Source of the DNA: an uncultured bacterium
GTDB lineage: Bacteria > Hydrothermota > Tepidihabitantia > Tepidihabitantales > Tepidihabitantaceae
Assembly: GCA_937139435.1 (NCBI GenBank)
Contig: CAKZPX010000133.1
Location: forward strand, 1-6,107
DNA length: 6,107 nucleotides
Direction: 5' to 3'
Part shown: positions 1 to 5,292 of the stretch, one piece after another
Layout: every line of letters begins with the position of its first letter
Position numbering within the stretch: the stretch's first letter is position 1
Notes under the pieces: generated by a model
Seen by the model: the letters and a program-made list of their open reading frames with translations, nothing else
What the model was told of the DNA's origin: nothing
The model's database searches: none
Position numbers and translations under genes: made by a program

Positions 1-1
1 C

Positions 2-727
2 GGTGCTTCTAACATCGCTATCGCCCGGGTAATTATTAAAGGCGGCGTCACCCCTGGTAATATCATAATGTGCGATTCGAAAGGCACCCTTCACAAGGGC
101 AGAACCGAACTGCAGGAAGAGTTCCAAGAAAAGTGGCACATGTGCCAGATCTCCAATGATGAAAACGTCCGGGGCATAATCGCCGATGCAATGAAAGGCG
201 CTGATGTCCTGATCGCTCTTTCAACACCTGGTCCGGGCATCATCAAACCTGAATGGATCAAAACGATGGCAAAAGACCCGATTGTCTTCGTCTGTGCTAA
301 TCCCATTCCTGAAATCTGGCCCTGGGAAGCAATCGAAGCCGGCGCCCGGGTCGTTGCCACCGGTCGCAGCGATTTTCCCAATCAGGTGAACAACTCGCTG
401 GGCTTTCCCGGAATCTTCCGGGGAGCGCTTGATGTCAATGCCCGCACGATTACCGACGAGATGTGCATCGCCGCTGCCCTGGAACTTGCCAGAGTGGCAG
501 AAGACCGGGGGCTGAGAGAAAATTACCTTATTCCAACAATGGACGACTGGGAAGTCTTTCCTCGTGAGGCAGTGGCAGTAGGAATGAAGGCGATTGAACA
601 GGGTGTTGCTCGAATCAAAATGACTCGCGAGGAACTACTTAAAACCGCGACGGAAAAAATCAAACAGGCAAGGGAATTAACTCAGTGGATGATGAAAGAA
701 GGTTTTATCCCGTCGCCGGGTAGTTAA
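2..727 (+). CDS. Malic enzyme (malate dehydrogenase, oxaloacetate-decarboxylating), C-terminal part
   Basis: Oxidative decarboxylation of malate to pyruvate and CO2 with NAD(P)+, in the cytosol. The reading frame is open from base 2 and the N-terminus lies outside the window; an internal ATG at 68 is not the start, because family sequence continues upstream of it. The 241 visible residues begin inside the dinucleotide-binding loop (GASNIAIAR), followed by the second beta strand and CDSKG (residues 25-29). Next come a malic-enzyme STPGPG loop, a DPIVFVCANPIPEI segment and the family signature VATGRSDFPNQVNNSLGFPG, which holds Asn residues of the active site. The protein ends about 60 residues after IPTMDDWEVFP, so it is the short bacterial form without the phosphotransacetylase domain found in MaeB-type enzymes. 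The last glycine of the usual GxGxxG/A loop appears to be Asn. NAD versus NADP preference cannot be told. It converges on guaB with a 4-bp overlap of stop codons. Confidence 0.93.
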   Translation, partial: GASNIAIARVIIKGGVTPGNIIMCDSKGTLHKGRTELQEEFQEKWHMCQISNDENVRGIIADAMKGADVLIALSTPGPGIIKPEWIKTMAKDPIVFVCANPIPEIWPWEAIEAGARVVATGRSDFPNQVNNSLGFPGIFRGALDVNARTITDEMCIAAALELARVAEDRGLRENYLIPTMDDWEVFPREAVAVGMKAIEQGVARIKMTREELLKTATEKIKQARELTQWMMKEGFIPSPGS

Positions 728-735
728 CCTTCTTT
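695..735. terminator. Inverted repeat across convergent gene ends, candidate bidirectional terminator
   Basis: AAAGAAGGTT (695-704) pairs perfectly with AACCTTCTTT (726-735). Inside it is a second stem, CCCG (709-712) with CGGG (717-720), closing a four-base loop; unpaired bases lie between the two stems. Each strand therefore reads A-rich arm, GC-containing hairpin, then a T-rich arm, which is the A-tract/U-tract arrangement of intrinsic terminators. The structure contains the last codons and the stop codons of both the malic enzyme gene and guaB. Pairing is seen in the sequence; terminator function is inferred. It is weaker than a textbook terminator because of the internal loop and the C that interrupts the T tract. 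Confidence 0.55.
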
Positions 736-2184
736 TGCCTCGGGAGGCATCTCGTAGTTAGGTGCCTCTTTAATAATAGTAATGCTATGCGGATGGCTTT
801 CCCGTAGTCCGGCATTGGTGATTTTGACAAACTTCACCTTCGTTTGAAACTCAGCAATAGTCCGGCAACCACAGAACCCCATTGCCGCCCTCAATCCACC
901 CTCCAGCTGGAACAACACATCACGGACACTACCCCGGTAAGGAACACGTCCTACAATCCCCTGGGGCACCAGTTCCGCATTGTTATCCTGAAAGTAACGG
1001 TCACAGGAACCTTTACGCATCGCATCAATTGAACCCATTCCCCGGTAAACCTTATAGCGTCTCCCCTCAAGAAGAACATCCTCCCCGGGACTCTCGTCGG
1101 TTCCCGCGAGAAGGTTGCCCATCATCACACAGGAAGCACCGGCTGCCAGCGCCTTAGCGACATCACCGGAAAATCTGACCCCACCATCAGCAATAATTGG
1201 AATACGATATCTCCTCAATGCTGTTGCACACTCCATAATCGCAGTGAGTTGAGGAACACCGACACCGGCAACAACCCTGGTTGTACATATGGAGCCAGGA
1301 CCAATCCCCACCTTCACTCCTGAAACCCCGACCTTTGCTAACGCCAGTGCACCCGCAGCAGTGGCAACATTACCGGCGACGAGTTCCAGTTTTGGATACA
1401 GCCGGCGCAACGTCTTTGCCGTCTCAATCACCCGGGATGAGTGACCATGGGCGGTGTCAATAACAATTGCATCCACCCCGGCAGCAACCAGCGCCTTTGC
1501 TCGTTCAACCGCCTCTCTCCCCACGCCAACTGCAGCAGCACATCTTAACCGTCGCTGGACATCAACGGTCGCGTGCGGATATTCCACCCGTTTAACGATA
1601 TCCTTCGCGGTAATCAGTCCGCGCAATTTCCCCTGACGATCAATAATTGGCAACTTCTCCAGCCGATGCTTTTTCAAAATCTCGCGCGCCTTTGTCAGTG
1701 ATGTCCCTACCGGTGCGGTAACTAACCCCTCGGCGGTCATCACCTTGCTTATCGGTTTGTTGTCGTCATCCTCAAAAAGCAAATCGCGCCGCGTAACAAT
1801 CCCGACCAATTTCCCCTGACTATCAACAACCGGCAGTCCCGAAATATTATGCCGGAGGAACAATTCCCGCACTTCAGCAACGGTTCGGTCCGGAGTAATT
1901 GAGATCGGGTCATTAATCATTGAACTCTCCGCCCGCTTCACCCTGGCCACCTCTGCTGCCTGCTGCTCAATACCCATATTTTTGTGGATAACACCGATAC
2001 CACCTGCCCGTGCCATCGCAATCGCCATCCGCGCCTCGGTAACTGTATCCATCGCCGCACTTACCAACGGAAGATGCAATGTTAGACCACGACTGAAACG
2101 ACTTTCAATGTTAACTTCTGCCGGTAAAACCGCCGAATACTGGGGAACTAAAAGAACATCATCAAATGTCAAAGCCTCATCCAT
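724..2184 (-). CDS. guaB: Inosine-5'-monophosphate dehydrogenase
   Basis: Catalyses IMP + NAD+ to XMP + NADH, the committed step of guanine nucleotide synthesis, in the cytosol as a tetramer. At 486 residues it has full bacterial length. The N-terminus TFDDVLLVPQYS starts the TIM barrel. Two CBS domains interrupt it at about residues 93-145 and 155-200. The barrel resumes with the IDTAHGHS segment (242-249), the catalytic and K+ loop GIGPGSICTTR (Cys300 nucleophile, Thr302), the IMP-binding ADGG (332-335) and the flap with Arg396-Tyr397 in DRYFQ. The C-terminal ITNAGLRESHPH motif is intact. Two oddities: residue 408 is Gln in VPQG, where bacterial enzymes normally have Glu, and residue 357 is Asn where many IMPDHs have a phosphate-contacting Ser. 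The ATG follows the TPR gene stop by 3 bp, and AGGT eight bases upstream of it lies inside that gene, which suggests translational coupling. It is the last gene of a tRNA-led unit. Confidence 0.97.
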   Translation of the reverse strand: MDEALTFDDVLLVPQYSAVLPAEVNIESRFSRGLTLHLPLVSAAMDTVTEARMAIAMARAGGIGVIHKNMGIEQQAAEVARVKRAESSMINDPISITPDRTVAEVRELFLRHNISGLPVVDSQGKLVGIVTRRDLLFEDDDNKPISKVMTAEGLVTAPVGTSLTKAREILKKHRLEKLPIIDRQGKLRGLITAKDIVKRVEYPHATVDVQRRLRCAAAVGVGREAVERAKALVAAGVDAIVIDTAHGHSSRVIETAKTLRRLYPKLELVAGNVATAAGALALAKVGVSGVKVGIGPGSICTTRVVAGVGVPQLTAIMECATALRRYRIPIIADGGVRFSGDVAKALAAGASCVMMGNLLAGTDESPGEDVLLEGRRYKVYRGMGSIDAMRKGSCDRYFQDNNAELVPQGIVGRVPYRGSVRDVLFQLEGGLRAAMGFCGCRTIAEFQTKVKFVKITNAGLRESHPHSITIIKEAPNYEMPPEAKEG

Positions 2185-2187
2185 GTA

Positions 2188-2889
2188 TTACAACCTGTTT
2201 TTCAACGCCCTGATAAAAGCCAGTTCAATCCTGACATCGTCAGCCCGGGCACCAGTGGGTTTTTCCTTTTCCAGTAGTTCCTCATAAATCTTTTCTGCCC
2301 TGTCCAGCATACCTGCCTGGCGATAACACCTCCCTGCTTGCATCATCCCCTCAAAACCTAAAGGAGACTGGGGATAACGGCGATAAACACTCTCATAAAT
2401 CTTACCTGCCCGGGCATAATTCCCCAGTTTCTCCTCACATATCGCCAGTCCAATCAGAGCCGCAGGACTCAAAACCGGGTCATCTTTTGCCTTCTTAATA
2501 AAAACGGAGAACTCCCGCTTTGCCTCTTCAACACGTGGTGGTTGAGAATGGAGATATATGCTACCCAAATAATACCGGGCTTTGATGCCGGCATAATCCC
2601 GACCAAACCTCGTTGCCAGTTCTTTAAATGCCTGCTCCGCGTAATCGTTATTGCCCTGGAAATAGTTCCCCAGGGCATCCATCAACCGTAATTCTGCCTC
2701 CGGGTTTACCACCGGTCTGGGACGATTTTGCACCAGCAAAATTATTCCGACAACAACAATCAGCCCGAACCCAATACCAATCCAGAACCGCTTAGTGTCA
2801 GCGTAATACAACTCTGCTATCTTCTCCACTGCCCGCTGAAATTTATCTTCTTTCAGTTCACCCTTACTCACTCGATGTCTTAACCTCAC
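2188..2889 (-). CDS. Single-pass membrane protein with periplasmic TPR repeats (YfgM/CpoB-like)
   Basis: A 233-residue protein with a charged cytoplasmic N-terminus carrying GELKEDKF (10-17), like the KELKEDKF motif I recall from YfgM-type TPR proteins. One transmembrane segment follows at about 35-53 (FWIGIGFGLIVVVGIILLV). The rest is a helical domain of about four TPR-like units near 66-98, 102-135, 141-174 and 177-208, with the typical small and aromatic positions, for example ALIGLAICEEKLGNYARAGK. This topology matches tail-out scaffold proteins that assist Sec-exported or envelope proteins, but the actual partner is unknown; function beyond TPR scaffold is inference. The start is GTG at 2889, chosen because AAAGGAGA lies seven bases upstream. 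A second in-frame GTG at residue 7 is less well placed. It sits 16 bp after tRNA-Arg and 3 bp before guaB, with no room for an obvious separate promoter, so co-transcription with both is likely. Confidence 0.85.
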   Translation of the reverse strand: MRLRHRVSKGELKEDKFQRAVEKIAELYYADTKRFWIGIGFGLIVVVGIILLVQNRPRPVVNPEAELRLMDALGNYFQGNNDYAEQAFKELATRFGRDYAGIKARYYLGSIYLHSQPPRVEEAKREFSVFIKKAKDDPVLSPAALIGLAICEEKLGNYARAGKIYESVYRRYPQSPLGFEGMMQAGRCYRQAGMLDRAEKIYEELLEKEKPTGARADDVRIELAFIRALKNRL

Positions 2890-2896
2890 TCTCCAT

Positions 2897-2904
2897 TCTC
2901 CTTT
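2897..2904 (-). promoter_or_regulatory. Ribosome-binding site deciding the GTG start of the TPR gene
   Basis: AAAGGAGA on the minus strand lies seven bases before GTG at 2889 and starts two bases after the last tRNA nucleotide (2906). An ATG at 2896-2894 is almost touching this motif and is in another frame, so the GTG is the better start. If the tRNA 3' end is cut at the discriminator, the mRNA would begin with this site. Confidence 0.75.
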
Positions 2905-2905
2905 C

Positions 2906-2979
2906 TACCCCTGGCCCGATTCGAACGGGCGACCTGCGGTTTAGGAAACCGCTGCTCTATCCTACTGAGCTACAGGGGT
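2906..2979 (-). tRNA. tRNA-Arg (anticodon CCT)
   Basis: A 74-nt cloverleaf can be folded by eye. The acceptor stem ACCCCTG/CAGGGGT is seven perfect pairs. The D arm is GCTC/GAGC with loop AGTAGGATA, and the anticodon arm is GCGGT/ACCGC with loop TTCCTAA. The variable loop is AGGTC, and the T arm is GCCCG/CGGGC with loop TTCGAAT. The discriminator base is A. The anticodon CCT reads the AGG codon of arginine. CCA is not encoded; the next bases are GAA, so CCA must be added by nucleotidyltransferase. A consensus promoter lies just upstream and a TPR gene follows within 16 bp. Confidence 0.96.
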
Positions 2980-2989
2980 TCACCATTGG

Positions 2990-3017
2990 ATTATAAACCT
3001 CCTTTATCAGGTGTCAA
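2990..3017 (-). promoter_or_regulatory. Consensus sigma-70 promoter of the tRNA-Arg/TPR/guaB unit
   Basis: The minus strand carries a perfect -35 TTGACA (3017-3012), a 16-bp spacer and a perfect -10 TATAAT (2995-2990). The predicted start of transcription is about 6-8 bases further, near 2983, leaving a leader of only about four bases before the tRNA at 2979. Two perfect hexamers directly before a tRNA make this the best-supported regulatory site in the window. With no other obvious promoter before the TPR gene, it probably also drives that gene and guaB. Confidence 0.88.
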
Positions 3018-3041
3018 GGAAACAAACTAACCGCCCTTCTC

Positions 3042-3076
3042 CATAATAAAGAATGCCATGTTGACACCATTAGGCA
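3042..3076 (-). terminator. Weak hairpin with T-rich tail, possible terminator of the dnaN/lipoprotein unit
   Basis: TGCC (3054-3057) pairs with GGCA (3073-3076), and ATG (3058-3060) with CAT (3068-3070), with a two-base bulge at 3071-3072 and a seven-base loop. On the minus strand the hairpin is followed by TTCTTTATTAT. It lies between the lipoprotein stop and the tRNA promoter, where a terminator is expected. The stem is short and the T tract is interrupted, so the call is tentative. Confidence 0.35.
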
Positions 3077-3230
3077 GAAAAAAAGGCGCGCATCACAATC
3101 TGATTAAGAAATAAAAGAAGCCTCTCGCTGGAAATTATGGTCAAAAGTAAGTTCTAAAGAGTATTAAGAGCCCTCTCAAATTATTCTAACAGCGCTTTTA
3201 ATGCTTGATTGTTACCGAGAAAATTAATGA
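3077..3230. other. Gene-free spacer downstream of the lipoprotein gene
   Basis: About 150 bp without a supportable gene. The base composition is AT-rich. On the minus strand a GCGCGCC block (3091-3085) runs into seven Ts (3084-3078), which looks like a terminator tail, but I find no matching upstream arm for a proper stem. No tRNA-like fold, Shine-Dalgarno-led reading frame or repeat was seen. Confidence 0.6.
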
Positions 3231-4070
3231 TTATCTTTCTTCAGTCCTACCCAGAATAATTCGCTGGTATAACTTTTCCGGCAACCTTACTTTTCCCTTG
3301 CCTCTCCGGTTCTGATGGTGATTAACAATTGGCGCCCCAACATAGAAATATTTCTCACGAGGCTCGTTGATCGCATTGAAAAAACCAAAACCGACTCCCT
3401 GCACATTACCCCGGTCACCCGGTTCAATTGCTGGACCACACCCAGCCCATACCATAACACTGCCATCTCCTTCTATTACATCGCTAACAAAACCTGGAAA
3501 TATACGGCTCGACGGTATGATATAAAAGGTGTCAAAAACCATTGTATCCAGCCCAAATGTTAGATCATCCTCCTGATTAAGAGTATCACGGTACTCGTAC
3601 TCAATATCCACTTCCACCCAGTACCACTCTGCCCTGCTGGACCTCGTCCAGGAAATAACCAGGGTTGATTCCATATCCAGAACATAACCTTCCGGAGGCG
3701 ACAGCAAAGAAAAATTACCGGGCATCGCCACTTTTGCCCAGGCATTCCCCCAGTAGTGCGTCACCTTAAGTTCATAGAAGGTATCAAGTGGAAATTGATA
3801 TGTGTCGCCATAACCATACTTGGTCCATGAGTAATATAAGACTTTCAGTAACTCATTGTTAAGTGTAACCACTGGCACCATTCTCAACCCCCGGTTATCC
3901 GACACCTCAACATAGCGTTCATACTCAATTGAACGGTCGTAATACTCCACCCGATAAAGATAGCCATTAATCATCGGTTCGGAGTAATTCGGGTCTAACT
4001 GCCGGCACCCGGAGAGAAAAAATATCGTCAGCAAAAAGACAATTTTAGTCAACAGTAATTGTTTCTGCAC
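3231..4070 (-). CDS. Putative outer-membrane or periplasmic lipoprotein, unknown family
   Basis: A 279-residue protein with a lipoprotein signal: a short basic start, a hydrophobic stretch (about 10-19) and the lipobox LSGC, with Cys22 as the lipidation site. After cleavage, Asp is not at +2, so in an Enterobacteria-like Lol system outer-membrane sorting would be expected (inference). The mature part is rich in Tyr, Trp and alternating hydrophobic residues, suggesting beta structure. Region 25-115 may be one domain. Region 118-247 begins SLLSPPEGYVLD and has ISWTRSSRAEWYWVEV, a pattern typical of fibronectin III-like or Ig-like sandwiches. The C-terminal about 30 residues are basic and probably disordered. 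I do not recognise a specific family or function. The start is GTG at 4070, 5 bp after the dnaN stop and without a clear Shine-Dalgarno, so translation may be coupled to dnaN. No other in-frame start keeps the signal peptide better. Confidence 0.8.
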   Translation of the reverse strand: MQKQLLLTKIVFLLTIFFLSGCRQLDPNYSEPMINGYLYRVEYYDRSIEYERYVEVSDNRGLRMVPVVTLNNELLKVLYYSWTKYGYGDTYQFPLDTFYELKVTHYWGNAWAKVAMPGNFSLLSPPEGYVLDMESTLVISWTRSSRAEWYWVEVDIEYEYRDTLNQEDDLTFGLDTMVFDTFYIIPSSRIFPGFVSDVIEGDGSVMVWAGCGPAIEPGDRGNVQGVGFGFFNAINEPREKYFYVGAPIVNHHQNRRGKGKVRLPEKLYQRIILGRTEER

Positions 4071-4075
4071 CGATA

Positions 4076-5167
4076 TTAATCCAGGCGTATTGGCATCAGA
4101 ATAAACAAATCCTCGGCGTCCGATCTCTTTTCCGCCGGCTGGAACAAAACTGGTGCCATTGGACTGGTGTTTTCTATCTCCACCTTTTCCGAACTGATGT
4201 GTCTTAGAATCTCCATCAGAAAATTCCCGTTAAACCCAATATTCAACTGCTCACCCTGGTAGTCACACTCCAGTTCTTCTTCACTTTTTCCTAAATCGGG
4301 ATTCTCTGCCCGGACAACAACACCTCCGGTCTTGAATTCCAGGCTTAACTGCCTTCCTACCGGGCGGGCGATGACCGCTGCCCGTCGTGCTGCGGCGAGT
4401 AACTCATCTCTCTTCACTATGGCACGATTAGGATAACCTTTGGGTATTACTTTCTCATAATCAGGGTAAGGTCCCTCTACCATTCGGGCAATTATCGTCA
4501 TATCCTCCAGTTGGAACCCAACCATCTTGGGGTCAAAAAACACCCTTACCTTCTCCTCGCCCCGGGGTAGAGCGTTTAGTACCTTGGGAGAAACGAGTAA
4601 TTTTGCCCTGGTGTTAGATTTTGTCTTTCGTGTCACACATATCAAACGGTAACTATCGGTTGCCACCATCACCGATTCATTTTTCAGAATCTCCCAGTTA
4701 ATTGAAGTCAAAAAAGGACGGGAATCATCGGTAGAGACCGCAAAACTGCATAAGTCAAACATCTCAAACAGCAGGGCAAGGGGAAATTCTATCGGACCTT
4801 CGCCGGGTAATTCGGGAAACGGCGGAAATTCCTCGGGTGGAAATCGCAAAAAGGAGGCTTTTAACTTACCGGTCGTTACCACAACATTTTCGTCACCGCT
4901 GATAACCACATCCTCACCTGGACTCTGCCGGACAAGGTTGGCTAATTCGTGACCCTTGACAAGAGCACTGCCATTTTTACTTTTCCCCTCCAGTTTCGTC
5001 TCCTTTCTTAAAATAACATCCCCATCGGAACCGGTTAGCCTCAATTTGCCGTCAACAATTTCCACCAGAACATTCTGATATACCGGAAAAGCAGATTTAG
5101 CCGGCACAATCTGTGCTACACTCCCCAGCACATCAGCGAAAATCTCACGATTTAACTCACAATACAT
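4076..5167 (-). CDS. dnaN: DNA polymerase III beta subunit (sliding clamp)
   Basis: Ring-forming processivity clamp that tethers DNA polymerase III and repair partners to DNA; it acts as a dimer of three-domain monomers. The 363-residue length is normal. Domain 1 spans about 1-120 (opening MYCELNREIF). Domain 2 holds STDDSRPFLTSINWE (about 145-159) and ATDSYRL (169-175). The hallmark EGPYPDYEKVIP (231-242) precedes domain 3, which ends in FILMPIRLD, the conserved C-terminus that lines the peptide-binding cleft for clamp-binding motifs. The ATG at 5167 has AAAGGAGG five bases upstream. It is followed 5 bp later by a lipoprotein gene and is divergent from an MFS exporter gene. The dnaA and recF genes that flank dnaN in many bacteria are not adjacent here; the window contains neither. 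Confidence 0.96.
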   Translation of the reverse strand: MYCELNREIFADVLGSVAQIVPAKSAFPVYQNVLVEIVDGKLRLTGSDGDVILRKETKLEGKSKNGSALVKGHELANLVRQSPGEDVVISGDENVVVTTGKLKASFLRFPPEEFPPFPELPGEGPIEFPLALLFEMFDLCSFAVSTDDSRPFLTSINWEILKNESVMVATDSYRLICVTRKTKSNTRAKLLVSPKVLNALPRGEEKVRVFFDPKMVGFQLEDMTIIARMVEGPYPDYEKVIPKGYPNRAIVKRDELLAAARRAAVIARPVGRQLSLEFKTGGVVVRAENPDLGKSEEELECDYQGEQLNIGFNGNFLMEILRHISSEKVEIENTSPMAPVLFQPAEKRSDAEDLFILMPIRLD

Positions 5168-5172
5168 TACCG

Positions 5173-5180
5173 CCTCCTTT
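5173..5180 (-). promoter_or_regulatory. Strong ribosome-binding site of dnaN
   Basis: AAAGGAGG on the minus strand is five bases from the ATG at 5167. It is the strongest Shine-Dalgarno match in the window and fixes the dnaN start. Confidence 0.8.
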
Positions 5181-5194
5181 ATAACCGCTTTCTA

Positions 5195-5223
5195 TATTTA
5201 CCAATAAATTATCTAAATGTCAA
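5195..5223 (-). promoter_or_regulatory. Candidate dnaN promoter
   Basis: On the minus strand a perfect -35 TTGACA (5223-5218) is followed by a 17-bp AT-rich spacer and TAAATA (5200-5195), a weak -10 match. Transcription would start near 5188, giving a leader of about 20 bases that contains the ribosome-binding site. The -35 is convincing; the -10 assignment is uncertain. Confidence 0.55.
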
Positions 5224-5258
5224 GTTTACCCGATAAAATCACTCTCTTCCTATGGCAC

Positions 5259-5286
5259 TTGACTGTTAGCTAACTCCTGATACTAT
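5259..5286 (+). promoter_or_regulatory. Extended -10 promoter of the MFS exporter gene, with palindromic spacer
   Basis: TTGACT (5259-5264) is a five-of-six -35 match. After a 16-bp spacer comes TACTAT (5281-5286), preceded by TG plus one base (5278-5280), which is the extended -10 motif. The spacer begins with the perfect 10-bp palindrome GTTAGCTAAC (5265-5274), a possible operator. The -10 ends six bases before the ATG at 5293, so transcription should start at or next to the start codon. Confidence 0.6.
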
Positions 5287-5292
5287 CCAGAG

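Noticed and set aside
91..381. 96-codon open frame antisense to the malic enzyme gene
   Set aside because: Shadow of a conserved coding frame; no motif of its own.
736..749. Small hairpin TGCCT-CGGG-AGGCA as a terminator
   Set aside because: Neither strand has a T tract after it (ATCTCG on plus, AAAAGAAGG on minus), and it lies inside guaB coding sequence.
1982..2287. 101-codon open frame on the plus strand across the guaB/TPR junction
   Set aside because: It is antisense to two well-supported genes and its translation is low-complexity Ser/Ala/Thr without a ribosome-binding site.
2864..2896. Ten-codon reading frame starting at ATG 2896 on the minus strand, overlapping the TPR start
   Set aside because: Its ATG almost touches the Shine-Dalgarno, too close for use. 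Its TAA overlaps the second in-frame GTG of the TPR gene, which is curious but well within chance.
3061..3066. Plus-strand TTGACA as a -35 element
   Set aside because: No -10 hexamer at 16-18 bp, and no plus-strand gene follows until 5293. It is the loop of the weak hairpin.
3078..3091. GCGCGCC followed by seven Ts on the minus strand as an intrinsic terminator
   Set aside because: The tail is good but I could not find a paired upstream arm giving a stem of more than four base pairs with a short loop.
5168..5292. Possible replication origin beside dnaN
   Set aside because: No TTATNCACA-like DnaA boxes were seen on either strand; the region is explained by two divergent promoters.
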